In this document: positions 9,155 through 21,786 of the stretch, piece by piece | Layout of the letters: every line of letters begins with the position of its first letter | Numbering within the stretch: position 1 is the stretch's first letter | Assembly: GCF_013166575.1 (NCBI RefSeq) | Contig: NZ_JABKKE010000019.1 | Location: forward strand, 1 to 64,000 | Direction of reading: 5' to 3' | Length of the DNA: 64,000 nt | Origin: Xylanibacter rodentium | GTDB taxonomy: Bacteria; Bacteroidota; Bacteroidia; Bacteroidales; Bacteroidaceae | Notes under the pieces: model-generated | Told to the model about the DNA's origin: nothing | Databases searched by the model: none | Seen by the model: the letters and a program-made list of their open reading frames with translations, nothing else | Program-made: the position numbers and the translations under genes

Positions 9155-10687
9155 ATGTTTGAAGGACAACCTAAAGGTCTTTACGCGTTGGCATTGGCCA
9201 ACACCGGTGAGCGATTCGGATATTATACGATGCTTGCCGTATTCGCATTGTTTCTGCGAGCCAACTTCGGTTTGTCAGCAGAGGCAGCCAGTTATATATA
9301 TGGTGCCTTTCTGATGACTGTCTATTTCTTCCCGCTTTTCGGTGGTATGCTGGCCGACAAGTTCGGCTTTGGAAAGATGGTAACCACCGGAATTATAGTA
9401 ATGTTTGCCGGCTATCTGCTGCTTTCAGTTCCACTCGGAGGCGACACCGTAGCGCTGGCTGTTATGATAGCCTCGCTGTTGCTCATAGGGTTCGGTACCG
9501 GTCTGTTCAAGGGCAACCTGCAGGTGATGGTGGGCAATCTGTATGACGATCCGCGATATTCGGTAAAGCGTGATTCCGGCTTCTCGCTGTTCTATATGGC
9601 CATCAATATCGGTGCGATGTTTGCTCCCACAATGGCGGTCAAGATAAAGGAGTATGCCGAAGTCTCGCTGGGCTATTCGTCCAACGATGCTTATCATTTC
9701 TCGTTTGCTGTAGCTTGTGCCTCATTAATTTTGTCGATGGTCATATATTATGTTTGCCGAGGCATGTTCAAGCATGCTGAAGGAGCTGGACGGGCTGTAA
9801 GCAAAGAAGGCGAAACGACTGTTGAAGAGCTTTCTCCGGCAGAGACAAAACAGCGCATTGTAGCTCTGTGCCTTGTGTTTGCCGTGGTAATTTTCTTTTG
9901 GATGGCTTTCCATCAGAACGGTCTTACACTGACGTTCTTTGCTGATGAATTCACTGCTACAACGTCCGAGGGTGTTCAAGCCATGGCTTTCGATGTATGG
10001 AATCTTGTGCTTGTCATCTTTATTGTGTATGGAGGATTCTCTCTTTTCCAGAGCAAGACATCAAAGGCAAAAGGCATTTCTGCCGCAGTGATTGTTGTTG
10101 CAGTTGGCATTCTTGTATGGAAGTATCAGCAACTTGCCGGTACGGTCAATGTTTCTGCTCCTATATACCAACAGTTCAATCCGTTCTATGTGATAGCTCT
10201 TACACCGGTATTTATGGCCATATTCGGTGCACTTGCCGCTAAAGGCAAAGAGCCTTCAACTCCACGTAAGATTGCTTACGGTATGGTTATAGCGGCTTCT
10301 GCCTTTGCTCTGCTGGTATTCTTCTCGTTAGGACTGCCTGCTCCTGCCACAGAGGCGGGTCCCGACGGCAAGCCGGTCGCTGTGCATGTTGCCGATGTCA
10401 CGCCTAATCTGTTGATTGGCACTTACCTGATACTTACTTTCGCCGAACTGTTCATTTCTCCTATGGGCATATCGTTTGTTACAAAGATTGCTCCCCCTAA
10501 GTATAAAGGAATGATGATGGGCGGATGGTTTGTCGCTACAGCCTTGGGCAATCAGCTTGTGACTGTCGGAGGATTGTTGTGGGGACCGGTCGCTCTGTGG
10601 GTATGTTGGGCAGTGTTCATGACTGTATGTATCGTTGCCGCCATCTTCATGTTTGCCATGATGAAACGTCTGGAGAAGGTTTGCTGA
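9155..10687 (+). CDS. Proton-dependent oligopeptide (POT/PTR) transporter
   Basis: Inner-membrane symporter that takes up di- and tripeptides with protons. The 510-residue protein has about 12-14 hydrophobic segments. It carries the POT signature in the first helix (NTGERFGYYTM, Glu19/Arg20) and a conserved GTGLFKGNLQVMVGNLY stretch around residues 115-131. A second family motif lies near FYMAINIGAMFAPT. It follows the barrel gene by 2 nt, so it is in the same transcript. Peptide uptake fits a proteolytic gut or oral bacterium, and dipeptidyl-peptidase 5 is coded a few genes away. Confidence 0.93.
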   Translation: MFEGQPKGLYALALANTGERFGYYTMLAVFALFLRANFGLSAEAASYIYGAFLMTVYFFPLFGGMLADKFGFGKMVTTGIIVMFAGYLLLSVPLGGDTVALAVMIASLLLIGFGTGLFKGNLQVMVGNLYDDPRYSVKRDSGFSLFYMAINIGAMFAPTMAVKIKEYAEVSLGYSSNDAYHFSFAVACASLILSMVIYYVCRGMFKHAEGAGRAVSKEGETTVEELSPAETKQRIVALCLVFAVVIFFWMAFHQNGLTLTFFADEFTATTSEGVQAMAFDVWNLVLVIFIVYGGFSLFQSKTSKAKGISAAVIVVAVGILVWKYQQLAGTVNVSAPIYQQFNPFYVIALTPVFMAIFGALAAKGKEPSTPRKIAYGMVIAASAFALLVFFSLGLPAPATEAGPDGKPVAVHVADVTPNLLIGTYLILTFAELFISPMGISFVTKIAPPKYKGMMMGGWFVATALGNQLVTVGGLLWGPVALWVCWAVFMTVCIVAAIFMFAMMKRLEKVC

Positions 10688-10702
10688 TAATATAACGTCT
10701 GC

Positions 10703-10777
10703 TTGTAGGGACATTTTTTGTATTTGTCCGTATTATATAATTTTATTACCGACAAATGCAAAAATATGTCCCTGTAA
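10703..10777. repeat. Palindromic repeat, family 1, copy 1
   Basis: Left arm 10703-10730 (TTGTAGGGACAT...TTTGTCCG) and right arm 10750-10777 are imperfect inverted copies around an AT-rich centre. Three relatives occur in this window at 11999-12066, 53302-53381 and 60418-60444 (left arm only). This copy is the most diverged and lies between two genes on the same strand. Confidence 0.75.
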
Positions 10778-10899
10778 GTTGGTGGCGTTTACAATTATCT
10801 TTGTTGCTTTATTGACGGTGTATTCTTGATGCAGGACTGTCAATCTTCAATTTCTCATTTTCAGTTTTTAATTCTTCACTTTTAAGTTTTGATTTAGCA

Positions 10900-11913
10900 A
10901 TGTTTCTCAGTCTGCTGCTGTCTTCATATCTCACTTTCGTGGAGTTGAACTGCGAGAATATGTTTGACTGCCGCCATGACAGTCTGAAAAACGATGTGGA
11001 ATATCTGCCCGATTCCGGGCGGCACTGGACGCCGTGGAAGTATTGGCGCAAACTGAACAATATTTCCCGGGCGATTGTTTCGTGCGGCATACCGGTAGAC
11101 GACCGTTATATCAGTAGTGCCGGTAATGTCAGTGGCGGTGGTTTCGATGATATTGCCTATGGAGGCGATTACCGTCTGCCCGACCTGATAGCGCTTTGTG
11201 AGGTGGAGAACGACAGCGTGATGTCCGATCTCACACAACGTTCTTTGTTGCGTACGGCGCGTTACAGATATATTATGACAGATTCGCCCGACATGCGTGG
11301 CATAGATGTGGCCTTGATGTATTCTCCTTTTTCGTTCTCACCGATACGTCATTATCCGCTCAGGGTAGATCCGGTTGCGGGTATGAGACCCACACGCGAC
11401 ATTCTGTATGTGTCGGGACGCACCGTTACGGACGATACGCTGCATGTGTTTGTGGTGCACGCGCCGAGTCGTTATGGAGGTGAGAAGCATTCGCGTCCGT
11501 TTCGTATGGCTGTGGCGGGCAGGCTGTGCGCGGCCGTCGATTCGGTGCGGGCGGTGTCACCCGACGCGGTGATTATCATTGCGGGCGACTTCAACGACTA
11601 TTCCGGTGACGCAGCCATCGGCTTTATCACGTCTCGCGGCGTTGTCGATGTCACCCGTTCATCGCGCGGCCGCAACGGTGTGGCCAAGGGTACGTATCGC
11701 TATAAGGGCCGTTGGGGCAGTCTCGACCATGTTCTTATGAGCCGCAATCTGGCGGAGCGGGTGTGTTCGGCGTTTGTCAACGATGCTCCGTTTCTGCTTG
11801 AAGAGGACAAGAAATATGGCGGGTTCAAGCCTTTCCGCTCATATACCGGCTATCGCTTTTCGCCCGATGGCACGAGCGACCATCTGCCTCTGGTGGTGAA
11901 AATCGGGTTGTGA
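10900..11913 (+). CDS. Endonuclease/exonuclease/phosphatase-family protein
   Basis: A 337-residue metal-dependent phosphoesterase of the DNase I-like fold. Visible motifs: VELNCENMFD (residues 13-22, metal-binding Asn/Glu), LIALCEVEND (about 95), DTLHVFVVHAPSRYGG with the catalytic His, IIAGDFNDYSG, and a C-terminal TSDHLPLVVKI, where Asp-His completes the active site. The short hydrophobic N-terminus (MFLSLLLSSYLTF) suggests export. The substrate cannot be told: nucleic acid, phosphoinositide-like or sphingolipid head groups are all cut by relatives. It follows a repeat and a 212-nt gap after the peptide transporter, so it is probably transcribed separately. Confidence 0.85.
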   Translation: MFLSLLLSSYLTFVELNCENMFDCRHDSLKNDVEYLPDSGRHWTPWKYWRKLNNISRAIVSCGIPVDDRYISSAGNVSGGGFDDIAYGGDYRLPDLIALCEVENDSVMSDLTQRSLLRTARYRYIMTDSPDMRGIDVALMYSPFSFSPIRHYPLRVDPVAGMRPTRDILYVSGRTVTDDTLHVFVVHAPSRYGGEKHSRPFRMAVAGRLCAAVDSVRAVSPDAVIIIAGDFNDYSGDAAIGFITSRGVVDVTRSSRGRNGVAKGTYRYKGRWGSLDHVLMSRNLAERVCSAFVNDAPFLLEEDKKYGGFKPFRSYTGYRFSPDGTSDHLPLVVKIGL

Positions 11914-11932
11914 AGGGTGTAGATGCGTGATG

Positions 11933-11970
11933 CGCTTTTATCTGTTATATCCTGATTCGGGATAAAAGCG
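11933..11970 (+). terminator. Terminator-like hairpin after the phosphoesterase gene
   Basis: CGCTTTTATC (11933-11942) pairs perfectly with GATAAAAGCG (11961-11970). It is 20 nt past the stop codon but lacks a clean U-run. Confidence 0.45.
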
Positions 11971-11998
11971 GCTGTAAGCACGATATGGATTAAAAATA

Positions 11999-12066
11999 GT
12001 AGGGACTTCTTGTATTTGTCCGCCAAATATATTGCGAACGGACAAATACAAGAATATGTCCCTACA
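11999..12066. repeat. Palindromic repeat, family 1, copy 2
   Basis: Left arm 11999-12022 (GTAGGGACTT...TTTGTCCG) and right arm 12039-12066, with an AT-rich loop. A further partial arm, GTCCCTACAAGTT, is repeated at 12058-12070 and 12092-12104. It sits between the converging phosphoesterase and MFS genes. Confidence 0.8.
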
Positions 12067-12123
12067 AGTTCAAGTTTTTAATTTTACCACAGTCCCTACA
12101 AGTTATAAGAACTGATTCTTATC

Positions 12124-13539
12124 TTATGCCTTGATATTGGGCTCCTCCAGACCGAAGTGGTTCTTGCGGTCGATGGCTTTCAGGTAGATAGCCAGTATGA
12201 GAGCGGCCACACCGAAGCATGCGAAGATGACGAGCGGCATGGTGTAGTTGTAGGGAATGAACTCGTCGCCGGCCTCCTTGGCTGCAATTACGGCGGGGTT
12301 GTTGGCGTTTGAGCTGGCGAGCACGCTACCTATCAGCATCGGCACGAAGCAAAGACCGATGTTCTGCACCCAGAAAATGAGGCAGTAGGCGCTGCCGAGC
12401 ACTTTCTCATCGATAATCTTGGGCACGCTGGGCCACAGCGCTGCGGGTACGAGGGCAAACGAAATGCCGAGCAGTACGATGGTAGAGTAGGCGATGACGT
12501 GGCTGTGGGTGGCCGGCAGCACAAAGGCGAATATGAGGTGGCAGGCTATCAGCAGGATGGCACCCCACATGAGCATTGTGGCGCCCTTACCCTTGTGGTC
12601 GAGGAACGAGCCGAGGAACGGCGTGATAACGGCGGCACCGATGGGGAACCAACGGAAGATGTTGGAGGCAGCGGCGGGTGAGATACCGTCAAGGTTGCAC
12701 TGCAACATATTGGCACCGTAACGCTGAAAGGGGAAGATGGCCGAGTAGTAGAGCACGCAGAGCAGTGCTACCACCCAGAAAATCTGGCTGGTGAGGATGT
12801 TCTTGAGGTCGGCCACCTTAAACTCTTCGTCGCTTGTCTCATTGCTGCCGTCGGCTCCGAGCTGTGCGTCGAGCTTGCGGTCCATGAATGTGAAGACGGT
12901 ATAGGTGATGAGACCGATGAACACGAGGGCGGTGCAGAAGCCTACCGGTGCGGCTATCGAACCCATCTTCTCGGCCAGTATCGGCGAAATTGAGAAGATG
13001 GCGAACACACCGACGCGGGCAATGGCCATTTCAAGACCCATGGCGAGGGCCATCTCCTTGCCCTTGAACCACTTGGCAATGGCTTTTGATACGGTGGTGC
13101 CGGCCATCTCGCAGCCGCAACCGAATATCATGAAGCCGAACGAAGCCAGCTTGGCGCTTGCGGGCATTGTTATCCACCATGAGTCGAGCCATGTGGCAAG
13201 ACCGGTACCGGGGAACCAATCGCTAACGGCGTAGAACTTGATGGCGGCGCCGATGAACATCATCGAAGCCGACAGCTCGCCGGTGAAGCGGATGCCGCAC
13301 TTGTCGAGGATGACTCCGGCAATGATGAGGAAGCCGAACACGTTGAGCAGATACTCACTGGCGGCGTATGTTCCGAATACGCTCGGACTCCAGCCGCGCT
13401 CCTGCTCCACGAGTGACTGGAGGGGCGACATAACGTCTACAAACATATAGCCGAAGAACATCATCAAGGCTATAAGGATAAGGGCCGTCCATCTCATGGC
13501 TTTAGAATCATTGATTCTTTTCTGAATTGTTTCTGTCAT
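12124..13539 (-). CDS. MFS transporter, substrate unknown
   Basis: A 471-residue inner-membrane protein with about 12 transmembrane segments arranged as two six-helix halves. A charged cytoplasmic loop at about residues 215-250 (DRKLDAQLGADGSNETSDEEF) separates them, as expected for the major facilitator superfamily. The first helix region reads FFGYMFVDVMSPLQSLVEQERGW, resembling anion or organic-acid type members, but the substrate cannot be assigned from sequence. It lies 91 nt downstream of the dipeptidyl-peptidase gene on the same strand and may be co-transcribed, which would fit a peptide or amino-acid metabolite; this is inference only. Confidence 0.82.
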   Translation of the reverse strand: MTETIQKRINDSKAMRWTALILIALMMFFGYMFVDVMSPLQSLVEQERGWSPSVFGTYAASEYLLNVFGFLIIAGVILDKCGIRFTGELSASMMFIGAAIKFYAVSDWFPGTGLATWLDSWWITMPASAKLASFGFMIFGCGCEMAGTTVSKAIAKWFKGKEMALAMGLEMAIARVGVFAIFSISPILAEKMGSIAAPVGFCTALVFIGLITYTVFTFMDRKLDAQLGADGSNETSDEEFKVADLKNILTSQIFWVVALLCVLYYSAIFPFQRYGANMLQCNLDGISPAAASNIFRWFPIGAAVITPFLGSFLDHKGKGATMLMWGAILLIACHLIFAFVLPATHSHVIAYSTIVLLGISFALVPAALWPSVPKIIDEKVLGSAYCLIFWVQNIGLCFVPMLIGSVLASSNANNPAVIAAKEAGDEFIPYNYTMPLVIFACFGVAALILAIYLKAIDRKNHFGLEEPNIKA

Positions 13540-13630
13540 ATTCTTGTTTTATTTTATTGTTTAAACGTTCACGTTTGTTTTTCTGTTTCGTCTTGCAGAT
13601 TGCTTATTTGAGCGTCTTGTTTCTTCAGAC

Positions 13631-15805
13631 TTACTTCTTCAACCATCGGTCGAGCCATCCGAAGAATGTGCGTTGCCAGAGAATTCCGTTCTGAGGTTTG
13701 AGCACCCAGTGGTTCTCGTCGGGGAAGATGAGCAGTTCGGCAGGAATGCCGCGCATTCGGGCGGCGTTGAAAGCACCGAAACCTTGGTTGGCATTGATGC
13801 GGTAGTCTTTTTCTCCGTGTATGCAGAGGATGGGAGTGTCCCACCTGTCAACAAACTTGTGTGGAGAGTTATCGTATGTTTTCTTTGCGTTTGCTGTGAG
13901 TGGCTTGTTCCAATAGGCGTCTTCATACTCCCAGTTGCTGAACCAGGCTTCCTCTGTGTCGGTGTACATTGATTCGAGGTTGAAGGCACCGTCGTGGGCT
14001 ATGAAACACTTGAAGCGTTTGTCGTGATGTCCGGCGAGGTAGTAGACGCTGAATCCTCCGAAACTTGCTCCTACGGCGCCGAGGCGTTCGCGGTCGACGA
14101 AAGGCAGATTGTTTGCGGCATCGTCAATGGCAGAAATATAGTCGTCCATGCACTGGCCGGTCCAGTCACCGCTGACTTGCTCGTTCCACTCGGTGCCGAA
14201 GCCGGGGAGGCCGTGGCGGTTGGGGGCAATGACAACGTAGCCGTTGGCCGCCATTATCTGGAAGTTCCAGCGGTAGCTCCAGAACTGGCTCACGGGACTT
14301 TGCGGTCCGCCTTCGCAGAAAAGCAGTGTAGGGTATTTCTTGTCAGGGTTGAAGTCGGCCGGCAGTATTATCCAGCAGAGCATGTCCTTACCGTCGGTGG
14401 TCTTTACCCATCGTTGTTGTACCTTTCCGAATGTCAGTTGGTCGAGTATGTGTTTGTTTTCTTTCGTCACCTGTTCTATCTTTGTCTTCTTCACTTCTTT
14501 GCCTGGCGTGATGATGTATATGTCGGTAGGGGCTGACAGACTCTGACGCATGGCGAGCAGTTTGTTACCGTCGTTGGCGGGGGCTATGGATATGTAGTCG
14601 GCCCAGTCGTTGGTCAGCTGTTTCACTTCGCCTTTCATGTTGGTCTGATACACATTGATGCAACCGTGCCATACACCGACGAATGAGAGTGTCTTCGAGT
14701 CGGCACTCCAACAGAAAGCATCAACGTTAGAGTCGAACGACTCTGTCACATAGTCTTTAGCACCGCTCTCAAACGTATATATGCACAGGCGGTTGCGGTC
14801 GGCCTCATATCCGTCGCGGGCCATGCTGAGCCATGCCACGTGCTTGCCGTCGGGCGAGAATTGCGGGTTTGTGTCGTAGCCGGGATTGTTCTTCAGATTC
14901 TCATCGCTGTTTACCTTCTGGTCTTTCATGGTATGTGTGGGGGATACTGGGATGGGGGTGTATCCTTTTTCCTTGCAGAGATTCTGTGTCTCTTTGGTGT
15001 CCACGTTATACAGGTATATGTCGGAGTCGGTGGAGATGGCATAGTCGCGTCCGGTCTTTTTCCGGCATGTGTATGCTATGGTCTTCGAAGACGGGCTCCA
15101 TGCCAGTTGCTCGATTCCTCCAAACGGCTCCATAGGACATTCGTAAGGCTCACCGTCGAGAATGTCTGTCATGACCGAACTGATGGTTCCGTCAGTATTC
15201 ACGTCAGCGATGAAAGGATGCTGGATACTTTCCACGTAATGGTCCCAATGACGGTACATCAGGTCGGTGATACGGCGTCCCGTAGCAAGTGGAAGATCGT
15301 CAGGATTCTTCTTTATGATGTCGTTGAATGGCAGTGATTTCACTATGATTACCTTTTTGCCGTCGGGTGAGAATTTGAATGCTTCGACGGTCCCTTTCGT
15401 GTCGCTGATTCGGCGTCGGTCGGTGCCGTCATGTTCCATTGTCCATATCTCACCGGCCGACAGGTAGGCTATGCGTCCGTTTGTCCATGTGGGGTCAGTT
15501 TCGCTTTGGGTGCCGGTGGTGAGCTGGCGGTTGTTCTTGCCGTCGGCGTCGGTAGTGCATATCACCTGCCTGTTCTTGTTCTCCTTGACGCTGTAGTATC
15601 CTACCTGATATACAATCTTTTTGCCGTCAGCTGAGGCTTCGGCCGATGCTATCCGCCCCATGGCCCACATCGCTTCGGGGGTCATCATACGGCTGTTCAG
15701 TATGATATTGCTTTTACCGATGTTCACTGTGTTCTGTGCTTTGATGTTGCCGGTGTGCGGGAAAAGTGCTATTGCAGCGGCAACGATTATTTGATATGTT
15801 TTCAT
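13631..15805 (-). CDS. dpp5: Dipeptidyl-peptidase 5-like S9 serine peptidase
   Basis: A 724-residue exported peptidase that probably removes dipeptides from extracellular or periplasmic peptides. It has a signal peptide (residues 1-23) and a beta-propeller of WD40-like/PD40 repeats (SADGKKIVYQVGYYSVKEN, FSPDGKKVIIV, FSPDGKHVAWLS). The C-terminal alpha/beta-hydrolase carries Ser581 in GASFGGF, Asp667 in GEKDYR and His699 in ENHWV. The N-terminal MTPEAMWAMGRI and YYSVKEN match the dipeptidyl-peptidase 5 branch known from Porphyromonas. Its likely product use is uptake by the peptide transporter at 9155-10687. A 20-bp inverted repeat lies upstream, between it and yidC. Confidence 0.87.
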   Translation of the reverse strand: MKTYQIIVAAAIALFPHTGNIKAQNTVNIGKSNIILNSRMMTPEAMWAMGRIASAEASADGKKIVYQVGYYSVKENKNRQVICTTDADGKNNRQLTTGTQSETDPTWTNGRIAYLSAGEIWTMEHDGTDRRRISDTKGTVEAFKFSPDGKKVIIVKSLPFNDIIKKNPDDLPLATGRRITDLMYRHWDHYVESIQHPFIADVNTDGTISSVMTDILDGEPYECPMEPFGGIEQLAWSPSSKTIAYTCRKKTGRDYAISTDSDIYLYNVDTKETQNLCKEKGYTPIPVSPTHTMKDQKVNSDENLKNNPGYDTNPQFSPDGKHVAWLSMARDGYEADRNRLCIYTFESGAKDYVTESFDSNVDAFCWSADSKTLSFVGVWHGCINVYQTNMKGEVKQLTNDWADYISIAPANDGNKLLAMRQSLSAPTDIYIITPGKEVKKTKIEQVTKENKHILDQLTFGKVQQRWVKTTDGKDMLCWIILPADFNPDKKYPTLLFCEGGPQSPVSQFWSYRWNFQIMAANGYVVIAPNRHGLPGFGTEWNEQVSGDWTGQCMDDYISAIDDAANNLPFVDRERLGAVGASFGGFSVYYLAGHHDKRFKCFIAHDGAFNLESMYTDTEEAWFSNWEYEDAYWNKPLTANAKKTYDNSPHKFVDRWDTPILCIHGEKDYRINANQGFGAFNAARMRGIPAELLIFPDENHWVLKPQNGILWQRTFFGWLDRWLKK

Positions 15806-15839
15806 ATGTCAGTGTAATATTAGGTTTCTTTTAAAGCAC

Positions 15840-15920
15840 AGAGACGCAAATGCTCAAAGGATATATTACCGTTGTATGGATGTGTGCGGTGAATGACATT
15901 CTTTGAGCTTTTGCGTCTCT
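15840..15920. repeat. 20-bp inverted repeat between yidC and dpp5
   Basis: AGAGACGCAAATGCTCAAAG (15840-15859) matches the complement of 15901-15920 at 19 of 20 positions, with a 41-nt loop. It lies just past yidC on the minus strand and so may end the pyrG-yidC transcript. The GAGACGCAAA core is, from memory, a commonly dispersed repeat motif in bacterial genomes. Confidence 0.6.
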
Positions 15921-15984
15921 GCATATCTATTGAGGATATTTCATTTTTTGCTCGGGCTTTCTCGGTGCTTTGTCCGGACGGGTA

Positions 15985-19501
<3,517 letters not shown>

Positions 19502-19658
19502 TTATTTCCTAATACCTTAGATATTATACAAGGTGCAAAATTACTAAAAAAAAGTTGAATCGCACAAAGATTTAGATGAGAATTAATATTGAGTGGCATA
19601 GCATTATTAAAATTAAATAATAATCCGTATCTTTGCAACATAAACAGATTGTATAAGA

Positions 19659-20966
19659 ATGAATCCCAAACATATATACGTATTGATGGTATTGATGCAG
19701 GTCGCTATGGCTGGCGTAGCTCAAAGGCGTGGCCAATACGGAACGATAAGACCGGTGAAAACCGATACTTCGCTGATAGTCAAGGCTTATATGGACTCGC
19801 TTGTGGCGTGCATGGAGCGTATAGACTCGGTAATAGAGATGGAATCGTTCTATGGTCAGATTCATCCCGACGGACGTCATTACCGGCTTTTTGCTCCGCT
19901 CACTTTCTATCATTCACCGGCAAGCCGCGTGTTGGAGTATGCTCCTCGTACTGTAGTCGACAAAGTGGTAGATGCGGTTGACGCTACCATGTTGCACATA
20001 TATCTCAACAGGCCGGATCTTGTAGCCAATACCGAGAGCAGGCTTAAGAAAGTGGGAACGATACGTAACGACATTAAAGAGCCTGTGCATCACAATATCG
20101 AATTTATCGATAAAGTGGGTTCAGTGCCTGACGAACCGGTATATGTGCCGGTTGAGGTTATGGTGAAGCGGCCTAATTTTTGGACATTCGGCGGCGATGG
20201 AAACATGCAGTTCATGCAGAACTTTATTTCGGAAAACTGGCATAAGGGTGGCGAGAGCAACTACTCTATGGTGGCCGGACTTACACTTACGGCCAATTAT
20301 AATAATAAGAAACGTCTGAAATTTGAGAATAAACTCGAAATGAAGCTCGGATTCCAGACTTCAAAGTCGGATACGTTGCATAAGTTCAAAACCAATAACG
20401 ATATGATACGATATACCGGTAAACTCGGTTTACAGGCCACCAAGCGATGGTATTACACGTTGCAGGTGCTTGCCTACACACAGTTTACTACGGGATTGAA
20501 GAGCAATGACAAGAAAGTGTATTCGGATTTCATGTCACCGTTTAACCTCAACCTCGGTCTCGGTATGGACTATTCCGTAGAGGCGCTCAACAAGCGGCTT
20601 ACCGGCAGTGTCAACCTTTCATTCCTTTCGTTCAACTTTCGCTATGTAGACCGCAAACGTTTGGCAAAGAGTCATGGTGTCCGGGGTAATCATCATACAT
20701 TGGAGGATTTCGGTTCGCAGCTGACAACTTCGCTTACATGGAAAATTACAGACCAGATAAGATGGCAGACCCGTCTGTACGGATATACCACTTACGAGCG
20801 TGCTTTGGTGGAGTGGGAGAATACGATAACGATGAATGTAAGCAAGTATATCAGTACCAATATTTTCATATATCCCCGTTTGGACGACTCAAGAAAACGT
20901 GATGAGGACTGGAATTATTGGCAGTTTAAGGAATACTGTTCGCTCGGTCTTTCCTATCAGTTCTGA
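19659..20966 (+). CDS. DUF3078 outer-membrane barrel-like protein
   Basis: A 435-residue protein with a signal peptide (MNPKHIYVLMVLMQVAMAGVAQ) and a C-terminal half of amphipathic beta-strands. These carry the DUF3078 hallmarks: a Trp-rich FWTFGGDGNMQFMQNFISENW followed by GGESNYSMVAGLTLTANY and KLEMKLGFQ. It ends on an aromatic residue (SLGLSYQF), as outer-membrane beta-barrels do. The function of the family is unknown. It is transcribed away from pyrG; a TATCTTTG -7-like box lies at 19628-19635, about 23 nt before the start. A strong hairpin terminator follows at 21044-21084. Confidence 0.82.
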   Translation: MNPKHIYVLMVLMQVAMAGVAQRRGQYGTIRPVKTDTSLIVKAYMDSLVACMERIDSVIEMESFYGQIHPDGRHYRLFAPLTFYHSPASRVLEYAPRTVVDKVVDAVDATMLHIYLNRPDLVANTESRLKKVGTIRNDIKEPVHHNIEFIDKVGSVPDEPVYVPVEVMVKRPNFWTFGGDGNMQFMQNFISENWHKGGESNYSMVAGLTLTANYNNKKRLKFENKLEMKLGFQTSKSDTLHKFKTNNDMIRYTGKLGLQATKRWYYTLQVLAYTQFTTGLKSNDKKVYSDFMSPFNLNLGLGMDYSVEALNKRLTGSVNLSFLSFNFRYVDRKRLAKSHGVRGNHHTLEDFGSQLTTSLTWKITDQIRWQTRLYGYTTYERALVEWENTITMNVSKYISTNIFIYPRLDDSRKRDEDWNYWQFKEYCSLGLSYQF

Positions 20967-21043
20967 CAATGTTGGCGCCATTCCATATCATCTGTACGAT
21001 TGTGGAACTCTGCTTTTCCTTTCTTTATTACATTATATGAACG

Positions 21044-21084
21044 CACAACCGGCCGTCAGGAATTTTTTCCGACGGCCGGTTGTG
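21044..21084. terminator. Bidirectional terminator hairpin
   Basis: A 14-bp perfect GC-rich stem, CACAACCGGCCGTC (21044-21057) with its complement at 21071-21084, and a 13-nt loop containing TTTTTT. It lies between the convergent DUF3078 and DUF1573 genes and can serve both. Confidence 0.8.
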
Positions 21085-21112
21085 TTAATTTCTGTGGTTG
21101 CAGAGTCGCTTT

Positions 21113-21520
21113 TTATTTTTTCACTTCTTCCATATCACCTTCTACATATAGGCGTGTCATTTCCACTTTGCCGTTTGTACGTACGGTGATTGATTTCTTG
21201 AAGTGTCCGGGAAATTTGCCTTCGCCATTATATGTTATTTTCAGTTCGCCTTTCTCGCCCGGTTTTACCGGTGTTTTGGTATATTCAGTGGCAGTGCATC
21301 CGCAGCTTGCCACAGCCTGATTGATTATCAGCGGTGCATCGCCCACATTTGTGAATGTGAATGTGCACGATACTTTTGGTGCTGATTCGGAGAATTTTCC
21401 GAAGTTATGAGTAGTCTTGTCGAACTTTATTTCTGCCTGTTTACCCCCGTTGGCAGTCTGTGCCGTAGCGAGCATTATGCCGCATACGAACATCAATGTC
21501 ATCAATATAATCTTTTTCAT
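21113..21520 (-). CDS. DUF1573 secreted protein
   Basis: A 135-residue protein with a signal peptide (MKKIILMTLMFVCGIMLATAQ) and one Ig-like DUF1573 domain. The domain reads IKFDKTTHNFGKFSE, then FTFTNVGDAPLIINQAVASCGCT and KPGEKGELKITYNGEGKFPG. The SCGCT cysteine pair is typical of the family. It is probably periplasmic; no biochemical role is established. The start at 21520 begins the signal peptide, and a frame reaching 21706 would only add unrelated residues. A TACTTTTG -7-like box (minus strand, 21549-21556) lies about 29 nt upstream and supports this start. Confidence 0.85.
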   Translation of the reverse strand: MKKIILMTLMFVCGIMLATAQTANGGKQAEIKFDKTTHNFGKFSESAPKVSCTFTFTNVGDAPLIINQAVASCGCTATEYTKTPVKPGEKGELKITYNGEGKFPGHFKKSITVRTNGKVEMTRLYVEGDMEEVKK

Positions 21521-21675
21521 AATAGAATAAATATTAATTAAATTGTCGCAAAAGTACCCTATTTTTCTTATAGTTGTATGTATCATGGCACTTATTTTGT
21601 AATAATTAACAAAGAAAAGCATATCTAAAGTACAATATAATGTGAAATGGAGCCGGCTGTGCTGGCATACAAACA

Positions 21676-21711
21676 AGGCTGTGTCTGATGAATTTAATTC
21701 AGACACAGCCT
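21676..21711 (-). terminator. Terminator hairpin after the GH105 gene
   Basis: AGGCTGTGTCTGA (21676-21688) pairs perfectly with 21699-21711, with a 10-nt loop. Read on the minus strand it is followed by a T-rich stretch (TTGTTTG). It lies 76 nt past the GH105 stop. Confidence 0.75.
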
Positions 21712-21786
21712 CTTTGGTGCTTAAACCGTCAGTACATTGACTTCTGTAGAAGTGGGTATGGCTGATGGTATATCCTTTTTCCCTTT

